64,000 nucleotides of DNA from Polaromonas sp. C04. GTDB lineage: Bacteria; Pseudomonadota; Gammaproteobacteria; Burkholderiales; Burkholderiaceae_C. The position numbers and the translations under genes are program-made. Each line of letters opens with the position of its first letter. Position 1 is the first letter of the stretch. The stretch lies in NCBI RefSeq assembly GCF_002002705.1, contig NZ_MUNS01000022.1, forward strand, positions 124,001 through 188,000, in the 5' to 3' direction. Of the stretch, positions 7,069-14,133 are shown piece after piece. Below the pieces are notes generated by a model. That model worked only from the letters and a program-made list of their open reading frames with translations, searched no databases and had not been told where the DNA came from.

Positions 7069-7365
7069 ATGGCTTACATTGAAGATAACTCCCAAGGTCA
7101 GGGCCACGGTCATGGCGGCGGCAACGATAAGCCGAAGCAGGTTACCGTGGAGGTGAACGGGAACCCAGTGGTGCTCGACGAGAAGGTAATGACCGGCTTG
7201 GAAATCAAGCAAGCCGCCATCGCGCAGCAGGTTCAAATCCAGGCGGACTTCGTCCTGCAGCTGGAGCGTCCCAACGGCGAGTACGACACCATCGGCGACA
7301 ACGACGAGGTGCGCGTCCACGAGGGCATGAGCTTCAACGCCATCGCCCCTGACGACAACTCCTGA
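7069..7365 (+). CDS. single-domain ubiquitin-like (beta-grasp) protein
   Basis: 98 residues. After a Gly/His-rich leader (about 1-22) comes a beta-grasp pattern: a first hairpin KQVTVEVNGNPVVLDEKV, a helix LEIKQAAIAQQV, then strands DFVLQLERP and YDTIGDNDEVRVHEGMSFNAI. This matches the single-domain ubiquitin-like / multi-ubiquitin proteins found beside E2, E1 and JAB genes in bacteria. The C-terminus is APDDNS, without the diglycine of ubiquitin, so activation would need trimming by the JAB domain or a different chemistry. First gene of the operon; the next gene starts 16 nt downstream. The identification rests on fold pattern and neighbours together. Confidence 0.78.
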   Translation: MAYIEDNSQGQGHGHGGGNDKPKQVTVEVNGNPVVLDEKVMTGLEIKQAAIAQQVQIQADFVLQLERPNGEYDTIGDNDEVRVHEGMSFNAIAPDDNS

Positions 7366-7381
7366 CGCACGGAGCGACCCA

Positions 7382-7765
7382 ATGACCCCAAGCGTCACCG
7401 CGGCCTTCGACGGCCTAAAGAAGGCGTTCCCAAACGCAACCGTCACTGTCCTGGCCGAGGACGGTAACGGGGGCGCGTTTGTGCTGGTGGAGGGCGTCGA
7501 GCTTGGGCCGAAGTTCACCCCGACAAAAACCTGGTTCGGAGCACAACTCCCGGCCAGCCTGCCCTACGCCGACGTCTACCCCGTTTTTATGGGGGCCGAG
7601 GTGAAGCGCGCCGACGGCACCGCACTGACCGGACCGCTTTCGGGCGTGAGTTGGCAAAACCGCCAGGCCCTTCAGCTCTCGCGGCGCAACAACCGGATGG
7701 TCGGCGGTCAGTCGGCTACCGCTAAGTTCGTGAAAGTGATTGAGTTCGTAAGGAGCTTGGCATGA
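7382..7765 (+). CDS. E2-like (UBC-fold) conjugation protein lacking cysteine
   Basis: 127 residues. GGAG lies 7 nt before the ATG. The layout is that of prokaryotic E2 family E: an N-terminal helix, strands FVLVEGVELG and TKTWFGAQLP, the proline-rich LPYADVYPVF turn, and the family-typical QALQLSRRNNRM segment followed by a C-terminal helix. There is no cysteine anywhere in the protein, so it cannot form an E2 thioester. Either it scaffolds, or transfer uses a Ser/Thr ester. It overlaps the E1 gene by 4 nt (ATGA), which implies tightly coupled synthesis with the JAB-E1 protein. Confidence 0.75.
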   Translation: MTPSVTAAFDGLKKAFPNATVTVLAEDGNGGAFVLVEGVELGPKFTPTKTWFGAQLPASLPYADVYPVFMGAEVKRADGTALTGPLSGVSWQNRQALQLSRRNNRMVGGQSATAKFVKVIEFVRSLA

Positions 7766-9255
7766 GCCGCGATGTCGAACTGCGCTTTGCGCAGAGCCAA
7801 TGGGACCAGCTTTACAACCACCTGTATCCCGGTGACGAGCGGGAGCACGCAGCCGTGGTCCTGGCGGCCCTCGTGCAGCGCCCAAGCCAAACACCGCGGC
7901 TCCTTGTCCGAGAAGTCCTGCTCGCTCAGGATGGCGTGGATTACGGCGTGTCCCCGCAAGGCCACGGACGCCTCTCCGCGACGTTCATCAACCGCGCCAT
8001 CGTACGCGCCCGCAACGAAAAACTGGTGTACCTGCACGTCCACAACCACGGCTCCGACAGGTCGGTCGAGTTCTCCGACGTGGACTACGCCTCGCACGAG
8101 CGCGGCTACCCGGCGCTTCTAGATATCGCCAAGGGCATGCCCGTCGGCGCGCTGGTGTTCGGCCTGCGGTCTCTGCAGATTGACCTGTGGTGGTCGAAGA
8201 CCGAACGCGGCAGGTTGAAGTACTGCACCGTCGTGTCATCGAGAATACAGCGGCTCTATTCCTCCCCATCGCGCGCGCCCAAGGCGGCCTACCGCCCGAG
8301 CGTCGACCGGCAGGTGCGCTTCCTCGGTGAAGCAGGCCAAGCTCACCTCGCCGGCGCCCGCGTGGCGGTCGTCGGCTTAGGCGGCGTGGGTTCGATGGCC
8401 GTCCAGGATTTGGCACGGATGGGCGTAGGCGACCTGGTGCTGATTGACTCGGACAAGTTCGAAGAAACGAACCTGTCGAGAGTGGTGACGGCCATCTTCC
8501 GCGACATCGCGCACAAGCCTCCCAAGACCGAACTGGCAGCCCGGTACGCGAGGCTGGTCAATCCGAACGTTCGTTGCGAGGTCATCGAAGACGACGTGAC
8601 CTACGAGGACGTGGCGGACAAGCTCGTGGACTGCGACTTCATCTTCCTGTGCGCGGACACCATGCGCGCCAGACTGGTGGTGAACGCCATCGTGAACCAG
8701 CACCTCATCCCGGCCGTACAGGTCGGCAGCAAGATTTTGCTGTCCAAAGAGGGCGGCAACCTGGAACAGCTTTACAGCGTTGTGCGCCATATGCGCCCGG
8801 GTTGCGGCTGCTTGTTGTGCAACGGACTTATTTCCGGCTACCGTTTGGCCATCGAGGAGAAGTCCGAGGCAGATTGGCGGGCTCAAAATTACGGGGCAGA
8901 AACGCCGAATCCCAGCGTCATCACGCTCAACGGCATCGGTGCGAGTCGCGCGACGAACGACTTCCTGATGGACTTCGTCGGCACGGACGTCAACCGCCCC
9001 GCGGCCGCGTACTACAGGTACGACGTGTTCAAGGGAACATGGTTGAAGACGAACCTGCGCCACGACAAGGACTGCAGCGAGTGCTCGGGAGATACCGAAT
9101 CTCGCTTCGCGCGAGGCTCCGGGGTGCGCCTGCCGTGCCGACAGCGCGCCGAAAAAGCTTCGAACACTCTCTCCCGCATCGCCTCTGTTATGCGCGACCT
9201 GTGGTCGGCCTGGATGCAACCTTCGGCATCCACTCAAGCTGGTACAACTAAATAA
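7762..9255 (+). CDS. JAB (JAMM) peptidase fused to E1-like ThiF-fold activating enzyme
   Basis: 497 residues. Residues 1-145 are a JAB/MPN domain: E-H-A near residues 28-30, and the metal motif H94-N-H96...S105-x-x-D108. Residues about 185-430 are a ThiF/MoeB/E1 domain: nucleotide-binding GLGGVGS (205-211), IDSD (228-231), NLSR (237-240) and FLCADTM. Zinc ligands are C-G-C-L-L-C (348-353) with C-S-E-C (438-441). Where classical ThiF/MoeB E1s carry the catalytic Cys after the zinc knuckle, this protein reads NPSVITLNG, with Ser385 at the equivalent place by my alignment. It should adenylate the neighbouring ubiquitin-like protein, and its JAB domain should process or remove it. The last 55 residues match nothing I know. 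Confidence 0.9.
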   Translation: MSRDVELRFAQSQWDQLYNHLYPGDEREHAAVVLAALVQRPSQTPRLLVREVLLAQDGVDYGVSPQGHGRLSATFINRAIVRARNEKLVYLHVHNHGSDRSVEFSDVDYASHERGYPALLDIAKGMPVGALVFGLRSLQIDLWWSKTERGRLKYCTVVSSRIQRLYSSPSRAPKAAYRPSVDRQVRFLGEAGQAHLAGARVAVVGLGGVGSMAVQDLARMGVGDLVLIDSDKFEETNLSRVVTAIFRDIAHKPPKTELAARYARLVNPNVRCEVIEDDVTYEDVADKLVDCDFIFLCADTMRARLVVNAIVNQHLIPAVQVGSKILLSKEGGNLEQLYSVVRHMRPGCGCLLCNGLISGYRLAIEEKSEADWRAQNYGAETPNPSVITLNGIGASRATNDFLMDFVGTDVNRPAAAYYRYDVFKGTWLKTNLRHDKDCSECSGDTESRFARGSGVRLPCRQRAEKASNTLSRIASVMRDLWSAWMQPSASTQAGTTK

Positions 9256-9267
9256 ACGGCACCGCCT

Positions 9268-9305
9268 GCCCCGGGGAAAGCCCAGGGTGGGCGCTGACCC
9301 CGGGC
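9268..9305 (+). promoter_or_regulatory. nested stem-loop between the E1 and HipA-like genes
   Basis: In the 128-nt gap an outer stem CCCGGGG (9270-9276) / CCCCGGG (9298-9304) encloses an inner stem GCCCA / TGGGC (9280-9292). There is no U-run, so it is not a standard terminator; it may set the ratio of the downstream kinase pair by attenuation or mRNA processing. A second promoter for the kinase gene is not evident. Confidence 0.45.
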
Positions 9306-9383
9306 CGCACCCGAGGAGCAATTTAGATGTCGTGATTTATCATGGCATCTAAAACGTACCAAAAAAAGGGAAGAGGCGGCTTG

Positions 9384-10190
9384 ATGATTCCTATCCTGCC
9401 GGAGACTGCGTGGCGCGAATTTAGAAGCGCGCCGAAGGCCAGGGGGCAAAATCACACAACACACCAAGCGCTCATAGTCGACGCGTCTGGTCAGGAGCAC
9501 AAGTGCTTCGTGAAGGCGTCACCGCAAGGTTACCCAATGGCGTTCGCTGAGGGGATGGCCTGGCTGGTCGCCGATGCCCTCAACCTTCCGCGCCCGAAGT
9601 TCGCTGCGCTGCTGGTGCTCCCAGTGCAGAAGCTGCGCCAATGCATGCCGCTGGACCAGCATTGGCACAGCATCTCGCAGGTGCTGGCGTTTTGCTCGGC
9701 CACAGTGGAGGGTAAACACGTCACCAGTCCTTGGCAATGGCTCGCGCGGCTACGCGCGGCGCAGGCGTTCAAACGAGAGGACGTCGCTAAGATTGCGGCG
9801 TTCGACATGTGGGTTGAAAACCAGGACCGCCATACCGGTAACTTTCTTCGCACCAAAGCGGGGGAATACATACCCATCGACAATGAGTTCATCCTGTACA
9901 CATTGGTGTGGGTCGCGGGCGGGTTCTCGTGCGCGCACAATAGCCTGCGAGCACAGGCGCAGTCGCTTTTGAAACCCGCTGGCTATACGAAGTTCGAAGT
10001 CTCGATGATGCTTGCATCCAAGGAGCACCAGCCAGCGTTTATGAAAGCCACGCCTGCCCTCCAGCAATTCATCTTCGCGATGGTTGCGGACCCGTTCCGA
10101 GCCACCGCCACCGCAACTGCTATTCTGCAATTCTTAGGACAGCGTGCCCATCCGGACTGGCTTGCCAACGAACTGGGGCTTATATCGTGA
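9384..10190 (+). CDS. HipA-like protein kinase
   Basis: 268 residues. I start at ATG 9384 (MIPILPETAWREF) because AAGAGG lies 7 nt before it; an in-frame ATG at 9342 has none. The kinase features are KCFVK (the Lys, about residue 44, likely binds ATP), the catalytic loop ENQDRHTGN (Asp about 148, Asn about 153) and the metal-binding PIDNEF (Asp about 166), the order seen in HipA-type Ser/Thr kinases. It is shorter than HipA and lacks the HipA N-terminal subdomain 1. Its stop overlaps the next start (GTGA). It stands in the ubiquitin-like operon; phosphorylation of a conjugation component or of a target is possible, but no target can be read from sequence. Confidence 0.8.
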   Translation: MIPILPETAWREFRSAPKARGQNHTTHQALIVDASGQEHKCFVKASPQGYPMAFAEGMAWLVADALNLPRPKFAALLVLPVQKLRQCMPLDQHWHSISQVLAFCSATVEGKHVTSPWQWLARLRAAQAFKREDVAKIAAFDMWVENQDRHTGNFLRTKAGEYIPIDNEFILYTLVWVAGGFSCAHNSLRAQAQSLLKPAGYTKFEVSMMLASKEHQPAFMKATPALQQFIFAMVADPFRATATATAILQFLGQRAHPDWLANELGLIS

Positions 10191-11107
10191 ACAGCATGTT
10201 CTTGTCTACGGGCGACGACCCGTACGCGCACCTGCGGCGACACGCCGCCGCGGTGTCTAAGGCTGCGTTCGACGGATTGTGGGCGACCATCGAACTGCAG
10301 CCCGACCCGTTCGCAAGGCAGCGATACACAGTCGGCGTTGTCGTCGCCGGCATGGATGGGACCTTCAGTTTCCGCGTTCTAGACGACTTGGCGAAGTTCG
10401 AGTGCCTGTATGGGCGGGACGACGTTGCAGAGCTGCGTACTCTGTTGGAGACAGCGGAGCAAGGCTTGCTTCGTGCTCGCAAGGACCAGATGCCGCTTCG
10501 CGACGTTCAGTTCGATTCGACTGCGGTTCTTTTGGGCGACCTGTGGCCGACGGCTGGCGCATCCCTGGATGCGGTGCTCAGTCGCCTCTACTTGGATGTA
10601 GTTCCTTTTATCCCCCGTGAGGAGCGCAAGACCCGCGACTTCATCACTCTGGACAACACCTCCGTGCGCCGGATGGTTGATGACGAATTGAAGCGAATCG
10701 CTGGTCTCTCTTTCGAGCGCATTCACACAGAGCCGCAGCGCGCGCTCAGAGACCACGCTACCGGCGAGTCGCACTGGCTTGAATTCAACCTTGAGCCTCC
10801 CGGCAAAGCAGGGAGCGTTATTTCCGCGGTGTATAAAACGCCGACAAGCGTTGAGTTGAACTTCCTCCGCGCCTCTCGCGACCTGGCCACCTACGCCAGG
10901 GTCAAAGGGCTACTTGACCGGCAGCTCGCATTGTTTGTTATGACCCCAGCGCCCGGCGCCATGCCGCCCGCGGAACTGGAGCGCGTTGAGAACATTCTTG
11001 GCGAGCAGAGCTGGAACCTGGAGAAGCAAGGCTTCCTCATATCAGCGCATTCCTCTCCTTCGCCTCTTGCGCAAGATGTTTGGGATTGGGCAGGCGTGGC
11101 GACCTAA
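10187..11107 (+). CDS. DUF3037-like partner of the HipA-like kinase
   Basis: 306 residues, starting with GTG in a 4-nt GTGA overlap with the kinase gene (an ATG at 10196 is possible). The segment ATIELQPDPFARQRYTVGVVV followed by FRVLDDLAKFECLYG and a long helix resembles DUF3037, a family that commonly sits next to HipA-like kinases and is thought to act with them. The C-terminal half (about 160-306) matches nothing I recognise. No signal peptide or membrane segment is seen. Last gene of the five-gene operon; a strong stem-loop follows at 11203. Confidence 0.65.
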   Translation: MNSMFLSTGDDPYAHLRRHAAAVSKAAFDGLWATIELQPDPFARQRYTVGVVVAGMDGTFSFRVLDDLAKFECLYGRDDVAELRTLLETAEQGLLRARKDQMPLRDVQFDSTAVLLGDLWPTAGASLDAVLSRLYLDVVPFIPREERKTRDFITLDNTSVRRMVDDELKRIAGLSFERIHTEPQRALRDHATGESHWLEFNLEPPGKAGSVISAVYKTPTSVELNFLRASRDLATYARVKGLLDRQLALFVMTPAPGAMPPAELERVENILGEQSWNLEKQGFLISAHSSPSPLAQDVWDWAGVAT

Positions 11108-11202
11108 ACAATTCGACCCGGCATTCGTTGGGCAAAGCGATGTCCCCCTTCTCCGACCTCCGCCGAACTGTCGTGGCCGCAGGCGACTACGTGCACGCAA
11201 CA

Positions 11203-11228
11203 CCGCCTAAGCCGCCCTGCTTAGGCGG
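11203..11228 (+). terminator. stem-loop after the ubiquitin-like operon
   Basis: A perfect 10-bp stem CCGCCTAAGC / GCTTAGGCGG with a CGCCCT loop, about 95 nt past the last stop codon of the operon. There is no U-tract (the sequence continues CGTCCCC), so termination would be weak or factor-assisted. Confidence 0.5.
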
Positions 11229-11337
11229 CGTCCCCTGCCCGGCCTCCCAGCATGACCCTCGGCAGCGCATACACAGGCAAGCCCGACACTTTGGACTGCA
11301 TCACAAGTAGCGAGACCACCGCCCAAGCCTGCACGTC

Positions 11338-11685
11338 TCAGCCGAAGAAGCACCCGTAATCATCGCGGTCAACGACATCCAGAAAAACTTCAAGCGACCT
11401 GACTTCTGAATTTTCCTCATATCCGTGCCACTTCATGTCTGCACGCATCCAGAACACCCTCCAGACACCTTTAGTCCGCACGAAGGTGGCTTTGGCCACG
11501 GGGGACTCACGTCGTATGGCGTGGTCCTTCCAGTCCGGCCGAATCTCGAATATCTCCACGCTGTGGCCATCGACGCGGTAACCAAGGTCGAGTTCGTCAC
11601 GCAGATGGACCGGGGGTCGGCGATTCGCCATGAACGCCGCGATTGCCTTTTCGCAGCGCTTGAGCTCAATTTCGGTCAGGGCCAT
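11338..11685 (-). CDS. DUF3024 family protein
   Basis: 115 residues from the ATG at 11685 (MALTEIELKRCEKAIAAF); a TTG five codons upstream is less likely. The protein shows the DUF3024 signature: RRPPVHLRDELDLGYRV, then ESPVAKATFVRTKGVWRVFW and a C-terminal DRDDYGCFFG. Members are small soluble proteins of unknown role, common in accessory DNA of betaproteobacteria. It lies just downstream of DUF1272 on the same strand and is convergent with the ubiquitin-like operon. Confidence 0.85.
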   Translation of the reverse strand: MALTEIELKRCEKAIAAFMANRRPPVHLRDELDLGYRVDGHSVEIFEIRPDWKDHAIRRESPVAKATFVRTKGVWRVFWMRADMKWHGYEENSEVRSLEVFLDVVDRDDYGCFFG

Positions 11686-11715
11686 GGGATTGGGAAGCAA
11701 TGAGTGCTGTGCCGC

Positions 11716-11964
11716 TTACGCAGACTTGGCGCAACCGCCCGGCTTAAAAACACGTTCGGTAGAGGCTGGATGAGTTGCCAGCTTGCTCGCAGGACGTCTT
11801 GGCCGTGGCACGAGTTCGCCACCGCAGTTGGGGCATGCGCCCATCAGTACGGTCTCGGCGCAAGACGCGCAAAAAGTGCATTCAAAGGAGCAGATGCGGG
11901 CGTCGCCGGAGTCGGGCGGAAGGTCCTTGTTGCAGCACTCGCAGTTCGGTCGAAGTTGAAGCAT
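11716..11964 (-). CDS. DUF1272 zinc-ribbon-like protein
   Basis: 82 residues from MLQLRPNCECC (a start two codons earlier is possible). DUF1272 features: LRPNCECCNKDLP, ARICSFECTFCASCA and GACPNCGGELVPRPRRP. The CECC, CTFC, CASC and CPNC pairs can bind two zinc ions. The family's role is unknown. It is followed by DUF3024 in the same direction. Confidence 0.88.
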   Translation of the reverse strand: MLQLRPNCECCNKDLPPDSGDARICSFECTFCASCAETVLMGACPNCGGELVPRPRRPASKLATHPASTERVFKPGGCAKSA

Positions 11965-12310
11965 GGTCACGTTCTGAAATGCAGTCTCAGTTCCGATTCG
12001 AGGTCGACGACATGCCGCCCCACGGCCGACACCAGGATGACCGGGGCGCTGGCTGGTCGTCCAGGTCGACCGCGCTGGGCTAACGCGTATTCGGGACTCT
12101 CGGGCAAAGACCTCGGCGCCCTGCCGTACTCTCTGCGCGAGTGAATTGGCAGGTGCGGTCTCCTTGGAATGCTACCGCATTGGCGCGACTACGCTGGTTT
12201 TCAACAGCAAGTACAACGGCGTGCGCGAGGCAAGGTTCGACGCCTTCAACGTGGACACGGACACCGGCATCCTGCACCGCACTGCCAAGGGACTAGACGA
12301 CGCGCAGTAG
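11965..12310 (+). pseudogene. possible decayed coding sequence in three frames
   Basis: The plus strand here carries protein-like pieces in successive frames: MQSQFRFEVDDMPP (from about 11981), ANAYSGLSGKDLGALPYSLR (ending 12144) and VSLECYRIGATTLVFNSKYN followed by ...VREARFDAFNVDTDTGILHRTAKG (12158 to the TAG at 12308). The last piece looks like a genuine C-terminus but has no start of its own. The pattern fits a gene broken by two frameshifts, but I know no homologue and chance frames cannot be excluded. It is convergent with the gene at 12293. Confidence 0.3.
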
Positions 12311-13039
12311 CGGCGTTTCGACCGTATTGAGCGGGTTGACCACACTGAGCCACCAGCGCCAGAACGTCGGGTTGTCTTTCCAGAACCGAAGCAGGGTGCG
12401 CGCCTGGACTTCGCGGTACCGCTTGACCGAGGCGGCGCTGTCCAGGCCTTCGCACTCATGCAGGAAGTGCAGCACCTCGTGGATGGCCACAACGGCCAGG
12501 TTGGCGCCTTGCAGGCCGTCGGACAGCTCCACCAGGCCGCCGCGTAGCGTGTAAAAGCCGTAGGCCCCGGCCTTGTCGCAATGAAGCTGCGCCAGGGTGG
12601 TGATTTGGCAGCCGCGGCTTCGGTGCGTGATGCGCCGTGGCATCCTCAACGCGAGGTCTGGCGAGAATCCCCCCGCGGCCTGAATCCAGCCGGCGCCAGG
12701 CCGAAGCGTCGTCTCGGCCAACTCCATGAAGGCCTCCCAAAATAGCGGATTCGAACGCGCGAGCTCAACCAGTCCTGTGGATAAACTGTGCGTAAATGAC
12801 TCCTCATCGCTGGAATCGTTGAGCCCGGAGCGATAGTGAATGGCCGTCACCAGATGGCGCAGGAAGTAGCCCAGCGCGGCGCGGGGCTGCGCGTGGCGGT
12901 CGATACGCACCAGGCAGGCGGTCCAATCCGCCTCCACCTTGCGGCGCTTGTCCGCAAAATCGTCGCGCTCGGCGGCCACCACGCGCATCTCGTAGGGGCC
13001 GATGCGGTAGCCAGGGAGAGTGAAGACGGTCGTAGTCAC
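12293..13039 (-). CDS. unrecognised protein with HEVLH zinc-protease-type motif
   Basis: I start at the GTG at 13039 (VTTTVFTLPGYRIGPYEM) because AAAGG lies just upstream and the residues further out look non-coding; the frame is open to 13315. That gives 248 residues. Near the C-terminus is AVVAIHEVLHFLHECEGL, an HExxH motif (HEVLH) in a predicted helix, as in zincin metallopeptidases, with a further His/Glu (HE) after it that could act as third ligand. The rest has WTACLVRIDRHAQPRAALGY and GAYGFYTLRGGLVELSDGLQG. I know no named family for it. The protease function is a hypothesis from the motif alone. Confidence 0.6.
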   Translation of the reverse strand: MTTTVFTLPGYRIGPYEMRVVAAERDDFADKRRKVEADWTACLVRIDRHAQPRAALGYFLRHLVTAIHYRSGLNDSSDEESFTHSLSTGLVELARSNPLFWEAFMELAETTLRPGAGWIQAAGGFSPDLALRMPRRITHRSRGCQITTLAQLHCDKAGAYGFYTLRGGLVELSDGLQGANLAVVAIHEVLHFLHECEGLDSAASVKRYREVQARTLLRFWKDNPTFWRWWLSVVNPLNTVETPLLRVV

Positions 13040-13500
13040 GGCGTTCAACCTTTCAAGTAGAAATTGAAGGGTATCCGATGCGACGAGCAGCAGACGCCAA
13101 GGGGTTGAAAGCCCCCTGGCGTGGTCTGGCGTGGGGTCTTCAAGGCCGGAACCGGGTTTAAAAGCCCCGTGTGGGTGCCTGAAGTCAACCATTGCCGGCT
13201 TGAAGCGCTCTTGAAGAGCGCCAAACGGCCGCCATGAAATCACTTTTTCATATACCGAAATACCAGGTTGGGGTCCCCGCCAATCTGGCTTCCGCCATTG
13301 GCAAGCGGATTTCATCCGCTGCGGCTCCCTAACCCTGCTTGCCTACGAACATCATGCCAGCACGATGACACCGCCGGCGGCTGGCGCCCGATACGCCAGG
13401 CGTGCACTGCCTCGACTGCCAATCACCCGCCAGGCAGTCCACCAAACGAATATAAACCACGGCGCTTCACTGAAGACCTTCCACTCTGATTTGGTTTCCG
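13040..13500. other. intergenic stretch with strong hairpins
   Basis: About 460 nt without a supported gene, between divergently transcribed genes. It holds a long imperfect hairpin (ACGCCAAGGGG pairing with CCCCCTGGCGT, about 13094-13122) and a perfect GCGCTCTT / AAGAGCGC stem with a one-base loop (13205-13221). Promoters for both flanking genes should lie here but I cannot place them securely. Confidence 0.4.
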
Positions 13501-13992
13501 ATGAACGCAACGTCCAGCTCCCCCGCCCCGCGAAAAAACGAATTCTCCAGCGCAAGGCTCACACCAAGTCCACGAGCCGGAGAGCGCCGGTCGCATCGAG
13601 GCGATTCACAAGGTGAACTTGTCCTGATTCGCGGGCTCCCAGGAAGCGGCAAGAGCACGATGGCGCGCGTGCTGGCCATGATTGGTTTCAAGCATTTCGA
13701 AGCGGACATGTTTTTTGAACGCGAGGGCGACTACAAATACGACGCCTCACGCATTCGGGATGCCCATGGCTGGTGTCAAAGAATGACGCGTGAGGCGCTT
13801 GCCAAGGGTGAGCGGGTGGTTGTCAGCAACACGTTTACCCAGCTGCGCGAGTTGGACCCATATCTGCCGATGGCCGGGAACGTGCGAATCGTCGAGGCAC
13901 AGGGCAAGTGGCAAAACAGGCATGGGGTTCCGGACGAGGCGCTGGAAAGGATGGCCCAGCGCTGGGAGCCGTTGCCTGCGCGCATGCAGTGA
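13501..13992 (+). CDS. P-loop kinase-like ATPase (N4BP2L1-like)
   Basis: 163 residues. A Walker A motif GLPGSGKST lies near residues 45-53, followed by HFEADMFFE, DYKYDASRIRDAHGWCQRM and VVVSNTFTQLRELDPYL. This is the pattern of small AAA / polynucleotide-kinase-like ATPases related to N4BP2L1, widespread on phages and islands. The first 38 residues are not conserved-looking and no ribosome-binding site precedes the ATG, so the true start is uncertain; no alternative start exists before the P-loop. Substrate unknown; nucleic-acid or nucleotide phosphorylation is possible. Confidence 0.75.
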   Translation: MNATSSSPAPRKNEFSSARLTPSPRAGERRSHRGDSQGELVLIRGLPGSGKSTMARVLAMIGFKHFEADMFFEREGDYKYDASRIRDAHGWCQRMTREALAKGERVVVSNTFTQLRELDPYLPMAGNVRIVEAQGKWQNRHGVPDEALERMAQRWEPLPARMQ

Positions 13993-14133
13993 GCCCGGCT
14001 TGCTGCGCCTTAGAGCGGCGCCTGAACTTCTGCTCCGAAGACGCTGTTCTTGTCCCGACCTGTGCGACTAACGGTGCCTATACGTGCTTGCGACGGGGCT
14101 TATCCCGTCGCATTCATGAATGAGGACATGCAC

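Noticed and set aside
7415-9321. Large minus-strand ORFs opposite the E2 and E1 genes
   Set aside because: Shadows of the third-position GC bias of the real genes; no motif, while the plus strand shows JAMM and ThiF signatures.
9342-9383. ATG at 9342 as start of the HipA-like kinase
   Set aside because: No ribosome-binding site precedes it, and the added residues (ASKTYQKKGRGG) are basic and unlike the family N-terminus; ATG 9384 has AAGAGG at the proper distance.
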